Positions 45,956-54,097 of a stretch of 64,000 nucleotides of DNA are shown here, in pieces. This DNA comes from an uncultured Bacteroidales bacterium. Its GTDB lineage: Bacteria > Bacteroidota > Bacteroidia > Bacteroidales > UBA932. The notes under the pieces are model-generated. The model was not told the DNA's origin and ran no database searches. It saw only the letters and a list, made by a program, of their open reading frames with translations. Location: assembly GCA_900541925.1 (NCBI GenBank), contig UQMB01000004.1, positions 1 to 64,000 of the forward strand, read 5' to 3'. Positions within the stretch are counted from its first letter, which is position 1. The number at the start of each line of letters is the position of its first letter. The position numbers and the translations under genes are program-made.

Positions 45956-48037
45956 ATGGCGGTACTTGAAAAAATACGCGTTAAGTTTGGCCTCGTGATT
46001 TCGATCATCATCGCGCTGGCCCTTCTCTCGTTTATTATCGATCCTGGCACATTGGAGTCTGCATTGAACTCGATGTCATCCAAGTATGATGTCGGCAAGA
46101 TTGCCGGCAAGAACATCTCATACAATGACTTCCAGGAAGATGTGGACAAATATACGGTGATCAATGAAATGCTTTCCGGCTCTTCTTCCCAGAACGAGCA
46201 GACACAGCGCCAGATAAGGAATGCCGCATGGCAGGGCCTGCTTGACAAGTATATGTTTGTCAAGAACGCCAAGGCTGCCGGCATCTGCGTCGGAGAGGAC
46301 GAGATGGTTTCGCTCGTTTCCGGCGAGACGCTCTCTCCGGTCATGGCTCAGAACCCGGTGTTCCTTGACGAGGCGGGCAATTTCTCTTCAGATATGCTCA
46401 AGGCGTTCATCGACAATGTCAACAGCGACCAGTCCGGACAGCTCCGCACCTACTGGAATTATCTGCAGAACACCATCTATAACCAGCAGTACTATCTGAA
46501 GTATGGTGCTCTCTTCAGCGCCAGCGACATCGAGAACGCCCTCCAGCTCAAGCAGGATGTCGATGCCGGCAACACCACCGCAGATGTGGACTGGTGCCTC
46601 GCATACTATCCTATGACTCAGGATTCCACCGTCACTGTCAGCTCTGACGAGATTCGCAAGTACTACAAAGACCACAAGAAGTTCTTCAAGCAGAACGCGA
46701 GCAGGGACATCGAGTATGTGGTATTCGAAGTGGTTCCTTCCGCAGAAGACGTGGCGCAGACAAGCGAAGCCATGGATGCCGCTTATCAGGAGTTTGCCAC
46801 CACGGACAACATGAAGACCTTCCTTCTGAAGAATTCCGAGCGCCAGCTCTCCACATACTGGTATAAGGAAGGCGAACTCAACACTGTCAACAGCGAACTC
46901 AACTCACAGATATTCTCCGGAAGCAAGCTTTCGCAGATTGTGAAGTCAGGCGACAGCTTCTACGCCGCCCGCGAGATGGACAGCAAGATGCTTCCTGATT
47001 CAGTGTATGTAAAGCACATTCTTCTGGTGGGAGCTGATGCCAGGCATACTGCCGACAGCCTCGTCAATGTGCTCTCAAAGAAAGGCGCGAACTTCTCCAA
47101 CCTCGCGTCCATCTATTCAGAGGACAAGGGTTCTGCCGCTGACGGAGAACTCGGCAGCATAGGCTGGATGACCCAGACATATATGATTCCGGGCATGGAG
47201 TCCGTCATCGAGGCTCAGGTCGGCAAGCCGTTCGTGCTTACCACCCAGTATGGCACCCATGTGGTTCTTGTATCCCAGAGGACAAAGCCTGTAGCCAAGA
47301 AGCAGGTTGCCATCCTTGAGAAGACTTCCTTAGCCAGCAAGGAGACGTTCAACAAGTATTACGCCGAGGCCAACACCTTCGCCACCCTTACAAACGGCTC
47401 TTACGAAGGATACAAGAAGGCTGTCGACTCAACCAAGGTATACTCACACTCTCTCAACGTGACCGAGGCCACTTCTTCATACGGGGCTGTGGATCAGGCC
47501 AAGGAGGTGACCCGCTGGATATTCGACAACAAGGCCGGAAAGGCTTCCAACATCATCACTGTCAACAACAACTTCTTCTTCGTCGCGGCGGTCAAGGATA
47601 TCCACAAGGAAGGATATGCTCCGGTCAAGGAGGTCGCTCCTATGATCCGCGAGAGGCTCTATTCTGAGAAGATTCAGGCCAAGAAGCTTTCTGATGTGGC
47701 GTCAAAGATCCAGGGGCTCACGAGCATCGAAGCCGTGGCTGATGCTCTTGGCGTGACTGTAGACCGCAACGAGGGACTTTCACTCTCATCAAGAAGTGTT
47801 GACCCTGCCGTTCTCGGAGCCGCCGCAGTGGCTAAGGACGGTGCCGTATTCGGCCCTGTGCCTGGTTCAATGGGTGTATATGTGCTGAGCGTGGACAATC
47901 GCCAGACAGGCAGCTTCTATACCGAAGAGGACGCCAAGAACCTCAACGCCCAGAAGAGCCAGTATCTCTCGCAGATGATTATCTCCGTGATGTCCGAGTA
48001 CGACAATGTAAAGGACAACCGTGAGAGGTTCTTTTAA
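45956..48037 (+). CDS. ppiD: periplasmic peptidyl-prolyl isomerase PpiD
   Basis: 693 residues. One N-terminal membrane anchor (LVISIIIALALLSFII), a SurA/PpiD-type helical chaperone region, then a single parvulin domain near residues 345-445 (VYVKHILLVGADARHTADSL, GELGSIGWMTQTYMIPGMES, YGTHVVLVSQR). It helps outer-membrane and secreted proteins fold after Sec export, fitting its neighbours lptC and the barrel protein. Ends at a strong terminator. Confidence 0.93.
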   Translation: MAVLEKIRVKFGLVISIIIALALLSFIIDPGTLESALNSMSSKYDVGKIAGKNISYNDFQEDVDKYTVINEMLSGSSSQNEQTQRQIRNAAWQGLLDKYMFVKNAKAAGICVGEDEMVSLVSGETLSPVMAQNPVFLDEAGNFSSDMLKAFIDNVNSDQSGQLRTYWNYLQNTIYNQQYYLKYGALFSASDIENALQLKQDVDAGNTTADVDWCLAYYPMTQDSTVTVSSDEIRKYYKDHKKFFKQNASRDIEYVVFEVVPSAEDVAQTSEAMDAAYQEFATTDNMKTFLLKNSERQLSTYWYKEGELNTVNSELNSQIFSGSKLSQIVKSGDSFYAAREMDSKMLPDSVYVKHILLVGADARHTADSLVNVLSKKGANFSNLASIYSEDKGSAADGELGSIGWMTQTYMIPGMESVIEAQVGKPFVLTTQYGTHVVLVSQRTKPVAKKQVAILEKTSLASKETFNKYYAEANTFATLTNGSYEGYKKAVDSTKVYSHSLNVTEATSSYGAVDQAKEVTRWIFDNKAGKASNIITVNNNFFFVAAVKDIHKEGYAPVKEVAPMIRERLYSEKIQAKKLSDVASKIQGLTSIEAVADALGVTVDRNEGLSLSSRSVDPAVLGAAAVAKDGAVFGPVPGSMGVYVLSVDNRQTGSFYTEEDAKNLNAQKSQYLSQMIISVMSEYDNVKDNRERFF

Positions 48038-48065
48038 TAGAACTGGAACACAGTTTTAGTTAGAG

Positions 48066-48095
48066 CCGGCGGGAAGTGATTCCCGCCGGTTTTTT
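48066..48095 (+). terminator. ppiD terminator
   Basis: CCGGCGGGAA pairs perfectly with TTCCCGCCGG around GTGA, followed by a run of six T. A strong intrinsic terminator. Confidence 0.9.
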
Positions 48096-48107
48096 CGTCA
48101 TTATTCT

Positions 48108-48276
48108 TAGAAGTTGTTTTGATTTATGTTGAAAATTCTTTTACTTGCTTTTTCGCCATATTTTTTCCTGGCTTTTTCGGTCAGATAGTTCTACTATCTT
48201 TCTCAAAATCCAGAAAAAACTCTGACAGAAAAAATCTTCATAAAATTTATGACAAATAAATTCAAAACAACTTCTA
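48108..48276. repeat. large imperfect palindrome (MITE-like)
   Basis: The outer ends TAGAAGTTGTTTTGA (48108) and TCAAAACAACTTCTA (ending near 48276) are inverted copies. The arms continue with TTTAT, TTTTTC and TTTTTTC-TGG matches down to a centre GATAGT-TCT-ACTATC near 48184-48198. It could fold into one long hairpin. It lies between the ppiD terminator and a TATATTTG box (48275-48282) upstream of the CpXC gene. It has no coding capacity. Confidence 0.6.
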
Positions 48277-48306
48277 TATTTGCGCCTGATCAATATCGAC
48301 AGCGAG

Positions 48307-48897
48307 ATGTCCAAGTCTATAATTGAAGAGAAATGCGGCCGGTGCGGGAAGTTGCACCGTATGAAGTTTGAGGGGAGCGTGGATGCGCTAGCCTCCCCAG
48401 AGGCCAAAGAAAAGGTCAAAAGCGGGGAGTATTTCGTGTGGCGCTGCCCGGAATGCGGCTGCGTCAACCTGGTGCACGGTCCTTTCCTCTATCACGATCC
48501 CCAGGAGCGACTTATGATATTGCTGACGGACGCTCCGGTCAAGGCTGAAGGGCTTCCGGAGGGTTATACCGGGCGTATTGTGAGCAGTGCGGGAGACCTG
48601 ATAGAGAAAATCAAGATTTTTGACGCGGGCCTGGACGACGTGGCTGTAGAGATGTGCAAATTCGTGACCCTCAGGGAGATTGACAAGGATGTGCCGCTTA
48701 AGTTTTTCAAGATGGACGGGGCGGACGCCGAGATGACATTCACCTATCCGCAGGACGGCCAGATGGAGATGATCTCTGTGGGGTTCAATGTATATGAGGA
48801 CTGCGCCGGCATCCTTCAGCGCAACCCGTCCATAAAAGAAGCAGCCCGGGGACTTGTCAAAGTCGACCCGGACTGGCTCTCAAACTATATAGGATAG
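48307..48897 (+). CDS. CpXC-domain zinc-ribbon protein
   Basis: 196 residues. The N-terminus is a zinc-ribbon of the CpXC type: CGRCGKLHRMKFEGSVDA, then WRCPECGCVNLVHGPFLYHD. The rest is an alpha/beta region with no clear motif. The start was taken at MSKSII; nine upstream codons are also open. The family is widespread and of unknown function. It converges on galK with seven bases between the ends. Expression may be affected by the hairpin just upstream. Confidence 0.8.
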   Translation: MSKSIIEEKCGRCGKLHRMKFEGSVDALASPEAKEKVKSGEYFVWRCPECGCVNLVHGPFLYHDPQERLMILLTDAPVKAEGLPEGYTGRIVSSAGDLIEKIKIFDAGLDDVAVEMCKFVTLREIDKDVPLKFFKMDGADAEMTFTYPQDGQMEMISVGFNVYEDCAGILQRNPSIKEAARGLVKVDPDWLSNYIG

Positions 48898-48904
48898 GGG
48901 AGCA

Positions 48905-50056
48905 TTACTCCAGTTTCCTCGCTCCGTCGGAGATTACGACGTGATAGACCTTAGGTTCGTGGCCGAACTTCTCCGCGAACTTCTTCTTGGCCTCATTGAT
49001 GAACGGCTCATAGAGTTCGTCCTTGACCAGATTGATGGTGCAGCCGCCGAAACCGCCGCCCATGACTCTGGAACCTGTGACATCCATCTTGCGCGCCAGA
49101 GCGTTGAGATAGTCCAGCTCTTCACAGCTGACTTCATACAGGCGGCTGAGTCCGAAGTGAGTCTGGTACATCATCTCGCCGACAGTCACATAGTCGCCTC
49201 TTTCGAGCGCGTCGCAGACATCAAGCACCCTCTGGACTTCTCCGATGACATATTCTGCGCGGATGAAGTCCTCTTCAGGAATCTCGCCCCTCACCTCATC
49301 GAGCCATACTCTCTTGCAGTCGCTGAGACAGTCGATTTCCGGATGGTTCTTCTTGATGGCGGCGGCGGCGTTCTCGCAGGATGCGCGGCGCTTGTTGTAG
49401 GCTGACGAGGCGAGCTCATGTTTCACGCAAGAGTCCAGGAGCACAAGGCGATAGCCCTTTGGCTTGAACGGGAAATACTTGTATTCCAGTGTTTTGCAAT
49501 TGAGCCTTATAAGCTGGTCCTTCTTGCCGAAGCAGGATGCGAACTGGTCCATGATACCGCAGTTGACCCCACAGTAGTTGTGCTCCGTGGACTGGCCTAT
49601 CTTTGCGAGCTCAAACTTGTCTATGCCGTTGTCGAACAGGTCGTTTATAGCGTAGGCGAAGCAGCTTTCGAGCGCCGCGGAAGAAGAAAGACCGGCCCCG
49701 AGCGGCACGTCCCCGGCGAACACGGCATTGAATCCTTCGACAGTGCCGCCTCTCTTGAGGGTCTCACGGCATACTCCGAAGACATATCTTGCCCAGGCGG
49801 CCTGAGGCTTGTCCTCCTCGCCAAGTCCGAACGAGCAGGACTCATTGTAGTCGATAGAGAAGAGGTTGACAGTGGCGCTGCCGTTTTTCTTGATTTCGGC
49901 CATGATGCCCTTGTCGATAGCTCCCGGGAATACATATCCTCCATTGTAATCAGTATGCTCTCCGATGAGGTTCACTCTGCCTGCGGCGGCATAGAAAGTG
50001 CCACTTTCCCCGAACAGTTCGGAGAATTTAGTGTGGATTTTTTGTCTCATTTCCAT
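48905..50056 (-). CDS. galK: galactokinase
   Basis: 383 residues, a GHMP kinase. Substrate motif GRVNLIGEHTDYNGGYVFPG near residue 26, ATP loop PLGAGLSSSAALE near 122, and MGGGFGGCTINLV near 335. It phosphorylates galactose in the Leloir pathway. galM lies about 8 kb away; galT and galE are not in the window. It has its own promoter overlapping the 3' end of the neighbouring nuclease-like gene. Confidence 0.96.
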   Translation of the reverse strand: MEMRQKIHTKFSELFGESGTFYAAAGRVNLIGEHTDYNGGYVFPGAIDKGIMAEIKKNGSATVNLFSIDYNESCSFGLGEEDKPQAAWARYVFGVCRETLKRGGTVEGFNAVFAGDVPLGAGLSSSAALESCFAYAINDLFDNGIDKFELAKIGQSTEHNYCGVNCGIMDQFASCFGKKDQLIRLNCKTLEYKYFPFKPKGYRLVLLDSCVKHELASSAYNKRRASCENAAAAIKKNHPEIDCLSDCKRVWLDEVRGEIPEEDFIRAEYVIGEVQRVLDVCDALERGDYVTVGEMMYQTHFGLSRLYEVSCEELDYLNALARKMDVTGSRVMGGGFGGCTINLVKDELYEPFINEAKKKFAEKFGHEPKVYHVVISDGARKLE

Positions 50057-50088
50057 TTTATGTGGTGTTTAAATAATATTGCTGAGCA

Positions 50089-50119
50089 CAAATTTATCAA
50101 AAAGTCACCATTAGAGCAA
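50089..50119 (-). promoter_or_regulatory. galK promoter
   Basis: On the minus strand TTG (50117-50119), 20 bases, TAAATTTG (50089-50096), a good Bacteroidota promoter. It partly overlaps the 3' end of the upstream gene, and the start codon is 33 bases downstream. Confidence 0.55.
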
Positions 50120-50945
50120 CAGGCAGATGATCGCTCAAACCCCCCTCATACTTCGGTCCCACGAAGGTCCTTCGCGGCTTGAGGCCTCCGAAAACCTTGT
50201 CCCTCGTGAGCAGGGGCGGGTCGTCGAAGACATCTTCCCGCACGCTGACCTGCCCGTAGGTGAAATAACCGTCGATTTTTTCCCATTTTCCGTTGTATTT
50301 GATTGTTCCGTGACCCCCGGAATGCCAGAGGTCATCGTTGAAATCTCCCACGGATACTATCCGCCCCGCACCGGTCGCAAGGAGGGAGTCTGCTACGGCC
50401 TCCATCCTGGAAAACGCCGCCAGACGCCTGTCCGACTTCCCGCCGATCTTGGACGGGTGGTGGTTGACCATCACGGTGAGGCTGTCGAAGCGTGCGACAA
50501 GGATATCCCGTGTCGCCAGAGTAACCCCTGCGCTGTCCCGGATGTGCACCGGGAAACTCTCTTCAAGATGCAGTCGTGAGCGGCGGTAGAGCAGGGCGCA
50601 GTCGATGCCGCGGTGGTCCGGTGATTCATAGTGCACGATTGTGTAGTCCAGCTTGCGGAGCAGGGTCGAGGAGAGCAGGGACTTGAGCACGGAAGCATTC
50701 TCAATCTCTGCCAGACCCACGATATCCGGCATGTCTCCGTATCTGTCCGCGAATCTGAGCATGGTCTTGGCGATACCGTCGCATTTGGCGAGAAGCCTCC
50801 CTCGCGTCCAGTATCGTGGCGCGGCCTGCGAGCGGCAGTCGAAGAAGTTCTCCACATTCCAGAACATCACCCTGAGGGTGTCGCCCCGCGCCGGGAGAGA
50901 CAGCGGCGCCAGGAGGGCGAGAAGTGTAATCATAGTCCGTTTCAT
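50097..50945 (-). CDS. secreted endonuclease/exonuclease/phosphatase-family protein
   Basis: 282 residues from MKRTMITLL, with a signal ending LPARG. EEP-fold motifs are RVMFWNVENFFD, GLAEIENASVL, HRGIDCALLYRR, VNHHPSK, SVGDFNDD and GGLSDHLPVAL at the end, covering the metal-binding Glu/Asp/His set. Such exported enzymes may hydrolyse nucleic acids, sphingolipids or phosphoesters; the substrate cannot be read from sequence. It diverges from ychF over about 50 bases. Confidence 0.85.
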   Translation of the reverse strand: MKRTMITLLALLAPLSLPARGDTLRVMFWNVENFFDCRSQAAPRYWTRGRLLAKCDGIAKTMLRFADRYGDMPDIVGLAEIENASVLKSLLSSTLLRKLDYTIVHYESPDHRGIDCALLYRRSRLHLEESFPVHIRDSAGVTLATRDILVARFDSLTVMVNHHPSKIGGKSDRRLAAFSRMEAVADSLLATGAGRIVSVGDFNDDLWHSGGHGTIKYNGKWEKIDGYFTYGQVSVREDVFDDPPLLTRDKVFGGLKPRRTFVGPKYEGGLSDHLPVALMVTF

Positions 50946-50996
50946 TCTGCTAATATGGTGTTTTTTGAGTACATTTGCAGACAAATTTTAAGATTT

Positions 50997-52097
50997 ATGT
51001 CTTTGAAGTGCGGCATCGTGGGACTCCCGAATGTGGGCAAGTCCACCCTTTTCAACTGTGTGAGCTCAGGCAAGGCCCAGAGCGCCAATTTCCCGTTCTG
51101 TACAATCGAGCCGAATCTCGGCTCAACCAATGTCCCTGACCGGAGGCTGGATGTGCTATCCGACATATGCAAGCCTCAGCGAACCATCCCGGCCACCGTG
51201 GACATAGTGGACATAGCCGGCCTTGTCAAGGGTGCCAGCAGGGGAGAGGGTCTGGGCAACCAGTTCCTCGCCAACATCCGCGAGTGTGACGCCATCCTGC
51301 ATGTGCTCCGCTGCTTCGATGACGGCAACGTGGTGCATGTGGACGGGAGCGTTGACCCTGTAAGGGACAAGGATGTGGTGGACCTGGAACTCCAGATAAA
51401 AGATCTTGAGACGGTGAACGCACGGCTCGCCAAGGACGAGAAGGCAGGCAAGGCGGGAGACAAGGAGGCGAAGAAGCTCGCCGACCTCCTGACGCGGTAC
51501 AAGGCGGCCCTCGAACAGGGCAGGTCCTGCCGCAGCGTTTCGCTTGTCAATGAAGAAGAGGCCGCCATCGCGCGGGACCTTTTCCTTCTTACCAACAAGC
51601 CGGTGATGTATGTATGCAATGTGGATGACGCTTCTGCGGTGAGCGGCAACGCCTATGTGGACGCCGTGCGCGAGGCCGTCAAGGACGAGAACGCCCAGAT
51701 TCTCGTGATATCCGCGAGGACGGAATCGGAGATTGCCGAGATGGAAGACTTCGAGGACAGGAAGATGTTCCTGGAGGAGATGGGGCTTGAAGAGTCCGGA
51801 GTGGTGCGCCTGATACAGAGCGCATACAAACTTCTCGGGCTTCAGACCTTCTTCACCGCAGGCGCCGACGAGTGCCGCGCGTGGACCGTGAAAGTCGGGG
51901 ACAAGGCCCCGAAAGCCGCAGGTGTGATACACTCGGATTTCGAGAAGGGCTTCATCCGCGCCGAGGTCATCAAGTACGACGACTTCGTCAAATACAAGAC
52001 CGAAGCCGCTGTGCGCGCCGCAGGCAAGATGGGCATAGAGGGCAAGGATTATGTGGTACAGGACGGAGATATAATGCATTTCCTGTTCAATGTATAG
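50997..52097 (+). CDS. ychF: ribosome-binding ATPase YchF
   Basis: 366 residues, the family length. Start chosen at MSLKCGIVGLPNVGKSTLFN, placing the P-loop at the N-terminus; the much longer open frame upstream is antisense to the neighbouring gene. Switch region VDIVDIAGLVKGASRGEGLGNQFL is intact, and a C-terminal TGS domain starts near GLQTFFTAGADECRAW and ends MHFLFNV. An Obg-family protein that hydrolyses ATP. A TACATTTG box lies at 50970-50977. It overlaps uxuA by eight bases. Confidence 0.96.
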   Translation: MSLKCGIVGLPNVGKSTLFNCVSSGKAQSANFPFCTIEPNLGSTNVPDRRLDVLSDICKPQRTIPATVDIVDIAGLVKGASRGEGLGNQFLANIRECDAILHVLRCFDDGNVVHVDGSVDPVRDKDVVDLELQIKDLETVNARLAKDEKAGKAGDKEAKKLADLLTRYKAALEQGRSCRSVSLVNEEEAAIARDLFLLTNKPVMYVCNVDDASAVSGNAYVDAVREAVKDENAQILVISARTESEIAEMEDFEDRKMFLEEMGLEESGVVRLIQSAYKLLGLQTFFTAGADECRAWTVKVGDKAPKAAGVIHSDFEKGFIRAEVIKYDDFVKYKTEAAVRAAGKMGIEGKDYVVQDGDIMHFLFNV

Positions 52098-53283
52098 GGC
52101 TTTTGAAAAGACCTGGCGGTGGTTTGGCCGCAAGGACGGGATTACCCTTGAAATGCTGCGCCAGATAGGGGTGGAGGGGGTAGTGACAGCCTTGCACGAT
52201 GTCCCGAACGGGGAAATCTGGACAGAGGAGGACATCCTCTCTCTCGAGAAGTACATAGAAGACGCCGGCCTGCGCTGGTCCGTCGTGGAGAGCCTTCCGG
52301 TCAGCGAGGCGATCAAATATGCCGGAGCGGAGCGTGACGCTCTTATAGACAACTATATAGCGAGCATAAGGAATCTCGGGCGCTGCGGAATCAAGACCGT
52401 GTGCTACAACTTCATGCCAGTGATAGACTGGGTGCGCACGGACTTGGAGCATCCCATGCCGGACGGCACGACGGCCCTTTATTTCGACTATTCCCGTTTC
52501 GCCTACTTCGACATGAGGATACTGTGCCGCGATGGTGCCGACAAAGACTACCCCGGGCACATCCTCTCCAAGGTGGAAGAACTGGACAGGACGATGACGC
52601 CCTCAGACAGGCGCCAGCTCATAGACACCATCATCGTCAAGACCCAGGGCTTCGTCAACGGCAACATATCAGAAGGGGACAGCGCTCCCGTACAGCATTT
52701 CCGCAATCTCATGAGCCATTATGATGGCATGGACAAGCAAGACCTGCTGGGCAATCTCACATATTTCCTGAAGGCCGTCATGCCTGTGTGTCACGAGACG
52801 GGTGTAAGGCTGTGCATACATCCGGATGACCCGCCGATGCCGGTGTTCGGCATGCCGCGCATAGCCGGCAACGCGGAAGACATACGCAACATCCTCACTG
52901 CCGTGGACGATTTCCACAACGGTCTTACTTTCTGTGCAGGCTCGCTTTCCGCCGGCGCACATAACGATGTGGTGGCGATGGCGAGGGAGTTTGCGCCCCG
53001 CACGCATTTCGTGCATCTGCGCAGCTGCAATCTTCTCCCTGACGGCAACTTCATCGAGGCGCCACACACATCCGGCCGGGTCGACCTTGTCGAACTGATA
53101 CGCATATTCGGGCGTCAGGGAAGAGATATTCCGATGCGCGTGGACCATGGCAGGGACATGCTTGGCGACAGTGCAAGGGGCTACAATCCAGGCTATAGTT
53201 TCCATGGCCGCATGCTTGCCCTCGGCCAGGTGGAGGGCATGATGGCCGCGGTAAAGAACGAATTTGAAAACAGATCTATATGA
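52090..53283 (+). CDS. uxuA: mannonate dehydratase
   Basis: 397 residues, the full UxuA length. Characteristic stretches are the N-terminal WRWFGRKDGITLEMLRQIG, YNFMPVIDWVRTDL, the metal-binding IHPDDPPMPVFGMPRI with CAGSLSAGAHND, and HLRSCN. It converts D-mannonate to 2-keto-3-deoxygluconate in glucuronate breakdown. The start lies inside the ychF 3' end and the stop overlaps the start of the SDR gene, its usual pathway partner in Bacteroidales. Confidence 0.96.
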   Translation: MYRAFEKTWRWFGRKDGITLEMLRQIGVEGVVTALHDVPNGEIWTEEDILSLEKYIEDAGLRWSVVESLPVSEAIKYAGAERDALIDNYIASIRNLGRCGIKTVCYNFMPVIDWVRTDLEHPMPDGTTALYFDYSRFAYFDMRILCRDGADKDYPGHILSKVEELDRTMTPSDRRQLIDTIIVKTQGFVNGNISEGDSAPVQHFRNLMSHYDGMDKQDLLGNLTYFLKAVMPVCHETGVRLCIHPDDPPMPVFGMPRIAGNAEDIRNILTAVDDFHNGLTFCAGSLSAGAHNDVVAMAREFAPRTHFVHLRSCNLLPDGNFIEAPHTSGRVDLVELIRIFGRQGRDIPMRVDHGRDMLGDSARGYNPGYSFHGRMLALGQVEGMMAAVKNEFENRSI

Positions 53284-54095
53284 ACGAACTCTATTCAGTC
53301 AAGGGCAAGGTTGCGGTCATAAGCGGGGCTGCAGGTGCTTTGGGCGGGTCTCTTGCCCGTCATTTCGCCTCTCAGGGCGCTGATGTGGTGGCTCTTGTCC
53401 ACCGTGAGGAGCAGCTTGCTCCTGTCGTAGAGCAGCTTCGCGCTCTGGGCGGCAATCCGTGCGCCTATGCCTGCAATGTGATGGACACCGCAGCGCTCAA
53501 GACCATTGCTGACGAGGTGGCAGGGAAGTACTCAAAGGTCGATATTCTCATCAATGTGGCCGGCGGCAATGTCGCCGGGGCCAATGTGATGCCGGACCAG
53601 AATTTCTGGGACATGAAACTTGAGGACTGGACCAAGGTCCTGGACCTCAACCTCAACGGCACGGTGTATCCATGTCATGTGTTTACTGAACTCTTTGCTT
53701 CTCAGGGCTATGGCTGCATACTGAACATCTCCTCGATGGCTGCCTACGACGCCCTTACCCGCGTGGCCGGATATGGGGCGGCCAAGGAGGGCGTGTCCAA
53801 TTTCACGCGCTGGCTCGCTGCGGAGATGGCCATCAAATACGGGGAGAAGATACGTGTCAACGCCCTCGCTCCGGGATTCTTCATCGGCAAGCAGAACCGT
53901 GCCGCCCTCCTCAATGAGGACGGGTCTCTCACGGAACGTTCCGTCAAGGTGATAGCCAAGACCCCGATGCGCCGTTTCGGCGACCTGAGCGAACTCAACG
54001 GGGCGGCCCAGTTCCTCTGCAGCGACGCCGCGAGTTTCGTGACCGGGGTCGTGCTTCCGGTGGACGGGGGATTCAGCTCTTTCAGCGGCGTATAG
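53280..54095 (+). CDS. SDR-type D-mannonate oxidoreductase
   Basis: 271 residues. Classical short-chain dehydrogenase: GAAGALGGSLARHF nucleotide loop, NVAGGN, catalytic Ser in LNISSM and YGAAK for Tyr/Lys, C-terminal VLPVDGGFSSF. Directly coupled to uxuA by a four-base overlap, so it most likely interconverts fructuronate and mannonate, doing the job of UxuB with a different fold. Assignment rests on context plus family; other sugar acids are possible. Confidence 0.88.
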   Translation: MNELYSVKGKVAVISGAAGALGGSLARHFASQGADVVALVHREEQLAPVVEQLRALGGNPCAYACNVMDTAALKTIADEVAGKYSKVDILINVAGGNVAGANVMPDQNFWDMKLEDWTKVLDLNLNGTVYPCHVFTELFASQGYGCILNISSMAAYDALTRVAGYGAAKEGVSNFTRWLAAEMAIKYGEKIRVNALAPGFFIGKQNRAALLNEDGSLTERSVKVIAKTPMRRFGDLSELNGAAQFLCSDAASFVTGVVLPVDGGFSSFSGV

Positions 54096-54097
54096 CC

